Part shown: positions 1 through 7,291 of the stretch, in pieces | How positions within the stretch are numbered: position 1 is the stretch's first letter | How the letters are laid out: each line of letters starts with the position of its first letter | Assembly (NCBI GenBank): GCA_009908845.1 | Contig: JAAAOQ010000087.1 | Location: forward strand, 1-35,763 | Origin: Gammaproteobacteria bacterium | GTDB lineage: Bacteria; Pseudomonadota; Gammaproteobacteria; Chromatiales; Chromatiaceae | Reading direction: 5' to 3' | Length of the DNA: 35,763 nt | Notes under the pieces: model-generated | Seen by the model: only the letters and a program-made list of their open reading frames with translations | Told to the model about the DNA's origin: nothing | The model's database searches: none | Program-made: the position numbers and the translations under genes

Positions 1-1279
1 GGCTCGCATGCTCCTCGACCGAGGCCACCATCGCCAGCAATTCGGTCTCGGAGCAGGCACAGCCGCCGGGCAGCACGACCACATCGGTGACCAGCAGGTC
101 GCTGTGCGTCAGGGTCCCGGTCTTGTCGAACACCAGGGTATCGACCGCGGCCAGCGCCTCGATCGCCTCCCCGCCCTTCATCAGCACGCCGTGCTCGGCC
201 GCGCGCGACATCCCGGACTTGAACGCCACCGGCGTGCCCAGCTTCAGCGCGCAGGAGTAGTCGACCAGGAACACCGACTGCAGCCGCGCCAGGTCGCGGG
301 TGAGCGCATAGACCACGGCGCCGGTGCCGAGCGTCAGGTAGACGCGCTTGTCGGCGAGCTTGTCGGCGACGCGCTGGGTTGCCGCCTGCTCGGCCAGCGA
401 CGCCTGGATGAAGCGCGAGACGCGCGCCGTGGTGGTGTCCTCGCCGACGCGCGTCGCCTCCAGCCGCAGCCGCCCCTCGACCAGCACCGAGCCGGCGATC
501 ACGCGCGCCGGCGCCTCCTTGCGCACCGGCACGTCCTCGCCGGTGACGCTGGCCTGATTGACCAGCGCCAGGCCGTCGAGCACATGGCCATCGACCGGCA
601 CGGTCTCGCCGATGCCGACGACCACGGTCTCGCCGAGGCCGACCTCATCGCCGGAGATCTGCACCAGCTCGCCGTCGCGCTCGACCCAGGCCATCGCCGG
701 CTCGGGTCGCAGCAGCCGGCGCAGCAGGCGATCCGACTGGCGCTGGGTGCGCCGTTCCAGAAACGCGCCGAAGTCGAGCAGCAGATCGGTCACATTGGCC
801 GTGAACAGCTTGCCGTTGGCCGCTGCGAGCCCGACCGCAAGCGCATCCAGCACCTCGACCTTGATCCCCTCGTGGACCAGGGTGTCAGCGCCCTTGGCCA
901 GGGTCGAGCCGACATTGGCGAAGGTGAGCACCACCCGCAGCGGCGGCGTCAGCAACGGCAGGACCGCCAGCGTGAACAGGGTGGTGATCATCGGCGCCAC
1001 CTCGGCCTCGCGTACCCCATCCTCGCTGTAGCCAGGGATCGGCTCGGTCGAGAAGCGCTCGAGCCGCCGTAGCAGCGCCGCGCGGGCGTCGGCGCCGCCG
1101 CGATACTGGATGACCAGGGTCCGCGCCGAGCGATTGGCGCGCACCTCCTGCACTGGCGCTGCCGCATCCATCCAATCCTCGAGCGCCCCGGCCTCGCAGC
1201 CCGGCTCGCCGAGGGCCGGAATCCGCAAGCGCAGACGCCCCGGCACCTCATGGACGATACGGTAGTTGGTCAGCGCCAC
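1..1279 (-). CDS. P1B-type metal ATPase, N-terminal part (YSCA type, FezB/P1B-6-like), cut by window start
   Basis: This would be a membrane P-type ATPase moving a transition metal, probably iron, out of the cytosol or into a compartment. The 426 residues visible begin with a soluble domain carrying RIVHEVPGRLRLRI (residues 7-20), as in HMA_2-type N-termini. A hydrophobic region follows, then the actuator loop TGED (246-249), YSCALKLGTP (341-350) where most P1B pumps have CPC, and DKTGT (385-389). The reading frame leaves the window at SVEEHAS, just before the expected HP motif. The frame opens after a stop at about 1290. GTG at 1279 is the first start codon and has no clear ribosome site, so the start is uncertain. 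It is the last visible gene of a minus-strand series with two MamC-like proteins. As I recall, a Ser-Cys-Ala core is typical of the P1B-6 group that includes FezB of ferrosomes. Function is inferred from that and from context. Confidence 0.85.
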   Translation of the reverse strand, partial: MALTNYRIVHEVPGRLRLRIPALGEPGCEAGALEDWMDAAAPVQEVRANRSARTLVIQYRGGADARAALLRRLERFSTEPIPGYSEDGVREAEVAPMITTLFTLAVLPLLTPPLRVVLTFANVGSTLAKGADTLVHEGIKVEVLDALAVGLAAANGKLFTANVTDLLLDFGAFLERRTQRQSDRLLRRLLRPEPAMAWVERDGELVQISGDEVGLGETVVVGIGETVPVDGHVLDGLALVNQASVTGEDVPVRKEAPARVIAGSVLVEGRLRLEATRVGEDTTTARVSRFIQASLAEQAATQRVADKLADKRVYLTLGTGAVVYALTRDLARLQSVFLVDYSCALKLGTPVAFKSGMSRAAEHGVLMKGGEAIEALAAVDTLVFDKTGTLTHSDLLVTDVVVLPGGCACSETELLAMVASVEEHAS

Positions 1280-1412
1280 GGCAAGCGGTCAGGATGCTGG
1301 GATTGCGAAAAGAGGCTCGCGCGTATGCTTCGGCTTAGGCCCCAACCTGTTCGGCCCAATCAGGGACAATGGCGAGGGATAGGCTTGAGGCCGACCATGG
1401 ACGCAAGCGTCC

Positions 1413-1913
1413 TCAGGCCTCCTTGTGCGACTCCGACGCCTGCAGCTCAGCCTCGGCGTCGTGGAAGCGTTCCTTGAGCTCCTCGACGCCGCCCTGGAGT
1501 CCGCCCCAGAGCTTGACGGCGCCCTTGATCGCGGTCCGCTGCACGCTCTCGTTGGTCAGCAGATAGGCGGCCGCAGCCCCAATCAGCAGCCCCTTCAGGA
1601 AGCGATCGTTGCCGAGATTGAAGAATGATGATTGCGCGGCCGGCGTCGGATAGCCGCGGCCCGGGATCGCCGCCGCGGGCGCTTGAGCGGCCATCGGCGC
1701 TTGCTGATAGGCCGGATGGTAACCGGCCTGATAGCCAGGCTGATAGCCAGCCGCCTGCATCATCCCCGGTTGCGGGTGAGCCATCTGAGCAACGCCCTGC
1801 AGCGGCGAAACCGCCTGGGGTTGCTGAGTCGCATAGGGGTGGGAAGGATAGGCATGGGATGCATAGGGCTGGCCAGGCGGCATGGCCGCATGCGGATAGG
1901 CGTCATCACTCAT
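1413..1913 (-). CDS. Pro/Tyr/Ala-rich protein with C-terminal membrane anchor and amphipathic tail
   Basis: The protein has 166 residues. Residues 1-100 are low complexity, rich in Pro, Tyr, Gln, Ala and His, with repeated GYQPGYQ-like units. Residues 105-120 form one hydrophobic segment (FLKGLLIGAAAAYLLTN). A charged helical tail follows (VEELKERFHDAEAEL). The anchor and tail match those of the larger protein at 3241-4350: both read F-x-K-G-x-L-x-G-A-A-A then LLTN, x-x-VQ, so the two are paralogues with different low-complexity heads. The tail resembles YtxH-type proteins. It lies 133 bases upstream of the ATPase gene on the same strand. No strong ribosome site is seen before ATG 1913. The function is unknown; a structural or scaffolding role on a membrane is a guess. 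Confidence 0.8.
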   Translation of the reverse strand: MSDDAYPHAAMPPGQPYASHAYPSHPYATQQPQAVSPLQGVAQMAHPQPGMMQAAGYQPGYQAGYHPAYQQAPMAAQAPAAAIPGRGYPTPAAQSSFFNLGNDRFLKGLLIGAAAAYLLTNESVQRTAIKGAVKLWGGLQGGVEELKERFHDAEAELQASESHKEA

Positions 1914-1989
1914 GATCGCGTACTCACAAAATGGATCTCGGAAACAGGCCGAAAGGGGCGCGGCGCGGTCCAGTTCGACCGCGATACGG

Positions 1990-2100
1990 GGGCTGGTCGC
2001 GTCGAATCAGGCCGTCCTAGATCAGGTCCCCCTGAATCAGGTCGCTCTGGATCTCTGGATCAGCGCTTCTGGATCAGCTCTTGCTGGATCAACTCTTCTG
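1990..2100. repeat. Degenerate 15-17 bp direct repeats (core CTGATYCAG on minus strand)
   Basis: On the minus strand about six copies of a CTGAT(C/T)CAG-like core follow each other at 15-17 base spacing, overlapping the 3' end of the MamC-like gene at 2089. The first two copies read ELIQQELIQKR in a frame shifted from that gene, ending at a TGA at 2060-2062. The rest run beyond the stop and look non-coding. No known mobile element is implied. Confidence 0.5.
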
Positions 2101-2508
2101 GGGTGTGCCCGCCCCCAGCGGGCCGCTGTCCTCATGCTTGGACTTGGCGGCTGGGTTCAATGCATACATCGCCGCGGTTCCCGTCACCAGGGTCGCGGCC
2201 AGCGCCAGGGTCGGGCTGCGGAATTGGCTCGCGACCAGCGTCGCCGCAGCGGTGGCGATCCCGGAGGCAACCCCGGTACGCACGGTGTTGAGCGCGGCAT
2301 CGCCGGCCTCGACCTCGCCCTGCTGCAACCGGTGCAGATTGGCGGCCCCAGCCCCGGTAAGACCGATAACGGTGCCGAGCTTAGCCATCTCGAACAGCGC
2401 GTTAGGGTGAGTCGGCGCGGCTGGACGAACAGAGGGGCTACCGCTGGGGCTGACATTGGCGCCGACGGCCGCGGGTTGATACCAGTATCGATCTTCGTAT
2501 TGGCTCAT
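2089..2508 (-). CDS. MamC-like membrane protein (copy 1)
   Basis: The protein has 139 residues. After a 40-residue polar head it has a first hydrophobic stretch (41-57), a polar loop NLHRLQQGEVEAGDAALNTV (57-76), then a second hydrophobic region (about 80-115) and a polar tail. The order TM, Arg/Leu loop with acidic residues, then Ala/Gly-rich TM matches magnetosome protein MamC/Mms13, whose loop as I remember reads EAAIDTGKEAAGAGLAT. Here D70 stands at the first acidic position of that loop and N74 replaces the second. It is a paralogue of the gene at 2802. The family also occurs in non-magnetotactic bacteria, so magnetite is not implied. The predicted tail PQKS may come from a frameshift at a run of G (around 2118-2123); the neighbouring frame continues as TPEELIQQELIQKR to 2060. 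Confidence 0.8.
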   Translation of the reverse strand: MSQYEDRYWYQPAAVGANVSPSGSPSVRPAAPTHPNALFEMAKLGTVIGLTGAGAANLHRLQQGEVEAGDAALNTVRTGVASGIATAAATLVASQFRSPTLALAATLVTGTAAMYALNPAAKSKHEDSGPLGAGTPQKS

Positions 2509-2571
2509 GGGATTTCGCTTCTGGGGATTGGCTTCCGGGGTAGACTTCCAGGGAATGGACTCCAGGGGGAA
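2509..2571. repeat. Degenerate ~15 bp direct repeats in intergenic gap
   Basis: On the minus strand four to five units resembling TTCCCTGGAAGTCTA succeed each other between the stop of the 77-residue gene and the start of MamC-like copy 1, filling the whole gap. The units differ at several positions. The gap has no good ribosome site for the next gene. Confidence 0.45.
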
Positions 2572-2805
2572 TTAGCTTTCGGCCGGACTGGAGGTGGCGG
2601 GTTCGGATGCGGACGCAGCTCGGTCGGCAAGCAAGGCATCGGCCTCCGCGCGATCGGTTGCCAAGGTCCGCTGCTGCCGGCGCTTCAGCCACTGGCCGAC
2701 CAGCACCACCAGAGCCGCGCCGACGACCACACCGCCGACGCCTTCGGCCAGGTTCTTCGCAACGCCGTGGCGCTGGCGCTGCATCCCGTGCTCGGTACGG
2801 CTCAT
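2572..2805 (-). CDS. Small single-span membrane protein, unknown function
   Basis: The protein has 77 residues: a short basic N-terminus, one glycine/valine-rich membrane segment at about 22-42 (GVGGVVVGAALVVLVGQWL), then a basic patch (KRRQQR) and an Ala/Glu/Ser-rich tail. Its ATG overlaps the TGA of the upstream MamC-like gene in an ATGA, so the two are probably translationally coupled. I do not recognise a family. The position between two MamC-like genes suggests a part in the same membrane structure, which is inference only. Confidence 0.7.
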   Translation of the reverse strand: MSRTEHGMQRQRHGVAKNLAEGVGGVVVGAALVVLVGQWLKRRQQRTLATDRAEADALLADRAASASEPATSSPAES

Positions 2806-3230
2806 GGGTCCAGACCTCGTTCAAGATACCGTTGAATCCCATACATTACCGCGGTTCCGCTCGCGAACAGCACGCCGAGCCGCACCAGTCCTTGCCCGCT
2901 GACGGCGCTTGCAGCGGCGCCGGCCACCGCGCTCGCGGTCGCAGTCGCCAGCGCCGCCCGGCCGGTGTCGGCAAAGGCACCAAGGGTATCGACCTCCTGG
3001 CGCTGGAGTCGGCGGATATTGGCACCAGCGGCGGCTGAGCCACCGATCACCGCGCCGAGTAGCGCGAGCTGGGCCAGGGACGCGCAACCATCCGCGGCCG
3101 GCGGTGCAGGCTGGGGAACCGTCGGTAGAGCCGGCGCATAGGGCACCGCAGGCACATAACTTACATTCGGATCACGGGGAACGGCGGGATGATAGGGGGA
3201 CGCTGGATCGTAAGGGCTCGGAATCGACAT
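2802..3230 (-). CDS. MamC-like membrane protein (copy 2)
   Basis: The protein has 142 residues. A Pro/Tyr-rich head (1-47, with repeated PYxPAxP units) precedes a hydrophobic segment (52-70), the loop NIRRLQRQEVDTLGAFADTG (71-90) and a second hydrophobic region (92-130). The pattern LLGAVIGGSAAAGANIRRL is close to magnetosome MamC as I remember it, and ADTG aligns with the acidic D-T-G of its loop, while the first acidic position is Gly. ATG 3230 is preferred over an upstream ATG at 3347 because it has GAGGGG six bases upstream and leaves only 10 bases after the previous stop at 3241. The frame could be read 39 codons further out, but that part is shadow of the previous gene. The downstream gene overlaps by four bases. 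Confidence 0.82.
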   Translation of the reverse strand: MSIPSPYDPASPYHPAVPRDPNVSYVPAVPYAPALPTVPQPAPPAADGCASLAQLALLGAVIGGSAAAGANIRRLQRQEVDTLGAFADTGRAALATATASAVAGAAASAVSGQGLVRLGVLFASGTAVMYGIQRYLERGLDP

Positions 3231-3240
3231 CGTGCGCCCC

Positions 3241-4350
3241 TCAGGAGCCGCTCTCGTCATCCGCCGCGCCCGAGACGCGCTCCTTGAGCTTGTCGGCACC
3301 GCTCTTGACCGCGTCCTTGGCCTTGGCGCCGGACTTGAACAGGGCATCCTGAACCTGATCGTTGGTCAGCAATAACACTGCCGCCGCGCCGACGAGGGCG
3401 CCTTTCCAGAACTCGGTATCGTCGAGACTGAGCATCTGCGACAAGGTATTGAGCCCGTTGCCGCCCTGGGCGATTTCCTCGAACAGCTGTTGCATCCCGG
3501 CCTGCGGCCCGGGGCCGGCTCCGCCCCCCGCACCAGCGCCCATCGCAGCGGCACCAGGTCCCGCTCCGAAGCCCGCCGCGGCATGGCCGCCGACAGGCCC
3601 GCCGCCATGACCAGGGATGGCCGCGCCATTCGCCATCATCCCAGGTGGCTGCGCTTGGAACGCATGCGGCGGCTGGCCGGCAGCGCCGGCATAGGCGCCC
3701 GGATAAGGACCAGCATAGGCACCGGGATGTCCGCCCGGATAGCCCCCGTAGCCGGCCTCGAAACCAGCCGCGCCTGGGTACGCCGGCGCGGTCGGCTGGC
3801 CGTAGCCGCCAGCGCCAGCCCCCGGGTGCGGTGATGGATAATGCGGCGGGTAGTCGGGCTGCTGGTAATGAGGCTGATACGGCTGCTGAAGCGGAGGCTG
3901 AGCATGCAGCGGATAACCGGCCGGGTGCGGCGGCGGATAGACCTGCGGCTGCCCTTGATACTGACCCGGCACCGCGCCAGGGGCCGCGACGCCAGCCGGC
4001 AGCGCACTGCCCATGCTTGAGGCCGCGCCATAGGGAGATGGCCCAAAGGCGGGATGCGCGTGATCATCGCCGCGCTGCGAAGGGTGCGGCGATGCCGTCC
4101 CGTGCGTCGGCTGCTGAGAATGAGCCGGCTGAGACTGGGCCGCGTGCGCCTGCTCCGCCCAAGCTGACTGAGCGCTCGCTCCCCCTGGCGAGGCCCCATG
4201 CGAAGGATCATGTTGCACGTTCGAGCGTGCCGACGCCTGGTCGGCCGGTCCGTACCCTGCTTGCTGCGCCCTGACGCCACCGGACGCTGGTCCACCACCC
4301 GCCTGCGGCGCTTCACCCGACCCTTTCGGGTCACGCTCGGCTTCGCTCAT
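3241..4350 (-). CDS. Large Pro/Gly/Ala/Tyr-rich protein with C-terminal membrane anchor
   Basis: The protein has 369 residues. Residues 1-300 are low complexity: first Ser/Ala/His/Gln-rich, then Pro/Tyr/His-rich (PPHPAGYP, QPPLQQPYQPHYQQPDYPP), then Gly/Ala-rich. A short helical part (GMQQLFEEIAQGGNGLNTL) is followed by a membrane segment (FWKGALVGAAAVLLLTNDQ, about 314-332) and a Lys/Asp-rich amphipathic tail. The anchor repeats that of the protein at 1413-1913. ATG 4350 has AGGAGAA five to six bases upstream. It opens the tight run with the MamC-like genes. Such disordered heads could crowd or condense on a vesicle surface, but that is a guess; no domain is recognised. Confidence 0.8.
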   Translation of the reverse strand: MSEAERDPKGSGEAPQAGGGPASGGVRAQQAGYGPADQASARSNVQHDPSHGASPGGASAQSAWAEQAHAAQSQPAHSQQPTHGTASPHPSQRGDDHAHPAFGPSPYGAASSMGSALPAGVAAPGAVPGQYQGQPQVYPPPHPAGYPLHAQPPLQQPYQPHYQQPDYPPHYPSPHPGAGAGGYGQPTAPAYPGAAGFEAGYGGYPGGHPGAYAGPYPGAYAGAAGQPPHAFQAQPPGMMANGAAIPGHGGGPVGGHAAAGFGAGPGAAAMGAGAGGGAGPGPQAGMQQLFEEIAQGGNGLNTLSQMLSLDDTEFWKGALVGAAAVLLLTNDQVQDALFKSGAKAKDAVKSGADKLKERVSGAADDESGS

Positions 4351-4388
4351 CTCGCTTCTCCTGATCGGCTCACGGCCTGACTGATTTG

Positions 4389-4407
4389 AATCGTTATGAT
4401 AACTGCT
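4389..4407. promoter_or_regulatory. Possible operator: dyad GTTAT-G-ATAAC upstream of the Pro-rich/MamC-like gene run
   Basis: A perfect 11-base dyad GTTATGATAAC (4393-4403) sits about 43 bases before the start of the gene at 4350. It shares GATAAC with the classic Fur hexamer but lacks the full 15-base form seen elsewhere in the window. It may mark an internal promoter. Confidence 0.3.
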
Positions 4408-4448
4408 CCCATTCGCTCACGCCAACCAGGCCGCGCGCCTCGGCTCGC

Positions 4449-4703
4449 TCAGCGATCCATCACCGAGGTCAGCCACGATGGCGGTTCAACCGCCTGCAAA
4501 GCCGACTGGGCGCCCGCATCCTGTGGCGGTACAACCCAGAGCATCGTCGCCAGTGCCAATGCAACGATGAGCACCGCCGGCATCAATCCGACCGATCCGG
4601 CGCGCAGAACCGTCCCGCGCAGCAGCATCCCGGCGAGCCGCCGGCGGCGGCGCTGGTTCCTGCCAGGCGGTTCGGATTGCGGACCTTTCTTCGCATATCG
4701 CAT
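4449..4703 (-). CDS. Small Arg-rich single-span membrane protein, unknown
   Basis: The protein has 84 residues. A strongly basic N-terminus (RNQRRRRRLAG) is followed by one membrane segment (about 38-60, GLMPAVLIVALALATMLWVV) and a short polar tail. ATG 4703 is chosen because GGAG lies seven bases upstream; an ATG at 4724 and a TTG at 4736 are in frame but poorer. It follows the DUF2325 gene and precedes the Pro-rich gene by about 100 bases. By the positive-inside rule the Arg-rich part is cytosolic. I recognise no family. Confidence 0.55.
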   Translation of the reverse strand: MRYAKKGPQSEPPGRNQRRRRRLAGMLLRGTVLRAGSVGLMPAVLIVALALATMLWVVPPQDAGAQSALQAVEPPSWLTSVMDR

Positions 4704-4766
4704 CGCGAGTCTCCACCGTCTCATCAAGGTTTTCAAGTGCGATCCACCAAGCCCTGCAATGTCACC

Positions 4767-6200
4767 TCAAGCGGCCCGGGTCGCTCGCGGCGCGCGTTCG
4801 ATGCCCAGGCTGATCGGCCCCGAGGCGGCCTGTGAGTCCGGCGAATCGGCCAGTGCCGACAGCGCTTCAGCGAAGGCGCCGACGCTCGAGCGCGAGACCA
4901 GCACGCAGGGTTTTGCCATCCGCTTGCAGAAGCGCTTGGTCAGTGCATAGGCGTTGTGGCTGACCGCATCGGCCGGACAGATCACCGCATCGGCGCTCGC
5001 CAGCACGGCCTCCAGCCGCTGGCGGTTGTCCTCGAGCCCCCCATCATGGCGGATCAGCTCACCGTTGCAGCGCTGCACCAGGTCACGATACCGCGGCGCG
5101 AGGTCACTACGTCCGCCGACACAGAGGATGCGCTGCCCGGCGAGGTCTAGGTCGAGGACGCGATCAGGATGCGCATTGCAACTGCAGCCATCACAATCGT
5201 CGCCGGCACAGCCCTCGGGGGCGGTGCCCATCCCGACTAACCGCTCCAGCGCTTCACAGGCCCTGGTCTGCTCCTGGACCTGGGCGGTCAGACTCATCAC
5301 CTCGGCTTCGGCCGCCTCTAGCCCATGCTCCAGCGCCTCAGCGCGCAGCTCGGCATCGGCCAGGCGCCGGCCCTGGCGATCGTTCTCCTGCTCGAGCTCC
5401 GCGACCCGGGCACGTAATCTCCGCAGCTCGCGGCCGTCCTCGAGCTCCCGCAGGCGCTCGCGCGTCTCCTCATAGGCCTGCTCGATGCCTTCCAAGGTCG
5501 CTACCCGCTCGCGCAGCTGCTCAACCTCCTCGTTCTTCTTCTGGAGACGGCGTGCCTGGCGTTTGCTCTCGGACTCGGTCTCCTTGCGTAGGTGCGAGAG
5601 TGCTTTGCGCGCCTCGGCCAACGCGGCCAGATCCGCGCGAAGGCCAGCGCCGATCTGGTGCGACAGCATATGCACATCCTCGAAAGCCTGGGAACGCAGC
5701 TCGACATCCGCGAACGCATGGGTCATCACCGCCCAAAACGCCCCCTGTACCTCACCGTCAGCGAGCGCGCGGTGCCAGAGCGCGCGGAGCGCGTCGGCCG
5801 ACTTCGCGGCCGCAAAGCGCTTGACGCTGCGTGCATAACGCCGCTCCAATTCCTTCTGCACTGCGATCGACAGCGGATTCTTCTCATCGGCCGCCGCCAC
5901 GAAGCTGACGTGCACCTCAAAGTCGCTCTTCGCATCCCGGAGGGTTGGGCTGCCGATCTTGCGCGCCAAGCGGCGCAGATCCTCCACCTCGAGACAGGTC
6001 CCAATGATCGGGCAGTGATACTTGTGCCAGAGCTCCCACAATCGGCGCCTGCGGTTGGCGCCGCGGCGCGCACCAGTCGCCTCACTGTCTGTCGGGGTTG
6101 CGAGCTCGGCAACCGGTCCAGGATCGACTTTCGGCAAGGCGGGGGTCGCCATCGCCTTACGCAGTTCCGTGTTCGCTGGTGTATTCAATGATCGACACAT
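4767..6200 (-). CDS. DUF2325 protein with long coiled coil and Cys cluster
   Basis: The protein has 477 residues. The N-terminal third is helical and includes YHCPIIGTCL. A long charged coiled coil follows (about 195-345, Leu/Glu/Arg heptads), then a Cys cluster (GCAGDDCDGCSCNAH, about 355-370). A C-terminal DUF2325 domain follows (ILCVGGRSDLAPRYRDLV ... DAVICPADAVSHNAY ... KPCVLV). DUF2325 is a small Rossmann-like domain of unknown activity. The Cys cluster (C-x4-C-x2-C-x-C...H) could bind iron or a cluster. ATG 6200 is chosen: GAGGG lies eight bases upstream, and it starts 12 bases after the end of the haem-protein gene; the frame is open back to 6332 but that overlaps the neighbour. Co-transcription with a HemS-like gene suggests a role in iron or haem control. 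Confidence 0.8.
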   Translation of the reverse strand: MCRSLNTPANTELRKAMATPALPKVDPGPVAELATPTDSEATGARRGANRRRRLWELWHKYHCPIIGTCLEVEDLRRLARKIGSPTLRDAKSDFEVHVSFVAAADEKNPLSIAVQKELERRYARSVKRFAAAKSADALRALWHRALADGEVQGAFWAVMTHAFADVELRSQAFEDVHMLSHQIGAGLRADLAALAEARKALSHLRKETESESKRQARRLQKKNEEVEQLRERVATLEGIEQAYEETRERLRELEDGRELRRLRARVAELEQENDRQGRRLADAELRAEALEHGLEAAEAEVMSLTAQVQEQTRACEALERLVGMGTAPEGCAGDDCDGCSCNAHPDRVLDLDLAGQRILCVGGRSDLAPRYRDLVQRCNGELIRHDGGLEDNRQRLEAVLASADAVICPADAVSHNAYALTKRFCKRMAKPCVLVSRSSVGAFAEALSALADSPDSQAASGPISLGIERAPRATRAA

Positions 6201-6211
6201 CGCGGCGGCCC

Positions 6212-7291
6212 TCAGCTGGTCAAGGCATTCATCAGCGTCGTCCAGAGACGTGCGGCATCGGGACGCCAACGGCCGCGCGGCCGGTCGGCCGGACCCGCAG
6301 ACCCATCGCCAGCCTGCCGTCCGCAGCTCCACGGATCAGCGCCAGAGGCGATCACCGCAATGGCCCGACCATCCTCGTCATAGAGCCGCAGCGAGCGATC
6401 ATCGCGCTCGCCAGAGCGCCGGCCGATGACCCAGGCGCTATCGATCGCGCGGACATCGAGCTCGAGCCGCACGGCATCGCCGCGCAAGGCAAGCTGGCCG
6501 TCGACATAGGCGTGACCATAGACCGGCTGGACCGCGCGGCTGACCCAGCCCCTGCTCCCGCTGCTCAGCGCCAGCGGATACACCTGATCGGCCAGCGTCT
6601 CGAGCGCGCAGGGCACCAGCGAGGGATCGACCGCGACCGCTTCGGCGCCCGTGTCCACTGTGATCTGGCGCAGCTGATCGGGCTGCAGGCTCAGACGCCC
6701 GCTCAGCTCGGCGACGTCTCGGAACCCCCACTCCGGACCGAGCGTCTCGCAATCGCGCTGTAATCGGCCGACGGCATGCTGCTCCAACGCGGCGATCGGC
6801 GCCTCCTGCCGGCGATGCGGGGCCGGCACCACAGATCGACCCTGGGCGCCAAGACTCGACAAGAGCACGCGCAATGGCAGCGGATGGCTCCGCGCATCCA
6901 AGCGCAGGCTCACCAGTGGCTGACCACCGAGCTCTTCGATCAGCAAGCCCTGCTCGTCATCGGGGGCGCGCAGTGCATGACAGGCATCGAGCAGGAGCCG
7001 CACCTGATACTCAGGGGTATTCAGATAACCGACGAGCCCCCGCACACGCAGGCCGGTGAGCCGCTGGCGCTGGATGACCCGTAGACCAGGCGCCTCGGTC
7101 TCGATCCAGACGCTGCCCAAGAGCCCAAGGTCGCCCAACAGCTCAGGCCAATGACCGAGGTAGCGCACCTGTCCGGAATCCCCGTGCGCCGAATGTGCCG
7201 ACACCGGCCTCGATGAAGGCTGAGTCGGGGAGACGGATCGGCAGCCGTTCGCCATGCCTACGCTGAAGTCGTTCAGATACGGGCTCGCCAT
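6212..7291 (-). CDS. HemS/HmuS/ChuX-like haem-handling protein
   Basis: The protein has 359 residues. Members of this family bind haem in the cytosol and carry or degrade it, releasing iron. Two related halves are visible. The N-terminal half has WPELLGDLGLLGSVWIETEA and later LLLDACHALR and QGLLIEELGG. The C-terminal half has LRGDAVRLELDVRAIDSAWV, IGRRSGERDDRSLRLYDEDG and RAIAVIAS, the typical HemS end where a Trp/Val pair and a charged loop precede LxLYDxxG. ATG 7291 overlaps the upstream stop as TGATG and has GGAG seven bases upstream, indicating translational coupling; the frame is open to 7384 but that part is neighbour shadow. The unit starts at a Fur-type palindrome, fitting haem use under iron limitation. 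Overall similarity is moderate, so the exact reaction is not certain. Confidence 0.72.
   Translation of the reverse strand: MASPYLNDFSVGMANGCRSVSPTQPSSRPVSAHSAHGDSGQVRYLGHWPELLGDLGLLGSVWIETEAPGLRVIQRQRLTGLRVRGLVGYLNTPEYQVRLLLDACHALRAPDDEQGLLIEELGGQPLVSLRLDARSHPLPLRVLLSSLGAQGRSVVPAPHRRQEAPIAALEQHAVGRLQRDCETLGPEWGFRDVAELSGRLSLQPDQLRQITVDTGAEAVAVDPSLVPCALETLADQVYPLALSSGSRGWVSRAVQPVYGHAYVDGQLALRGDAVRLELDVRAIDSAWVIGRRSGERDDRSLRLYDEDGRAIAVIASGADPWSCGRQAGDGSAGPADRPRGRWRPDAARLWTTLMNALTS

Noticed and set aside
8-1072. Long plus-strand open frame opposite the left ATPase
   Set aside because: Gln/His/Arg-rich shadow of the minus-strand ATPase, whose frame shows TGE, YSCA and DKTGT in order.
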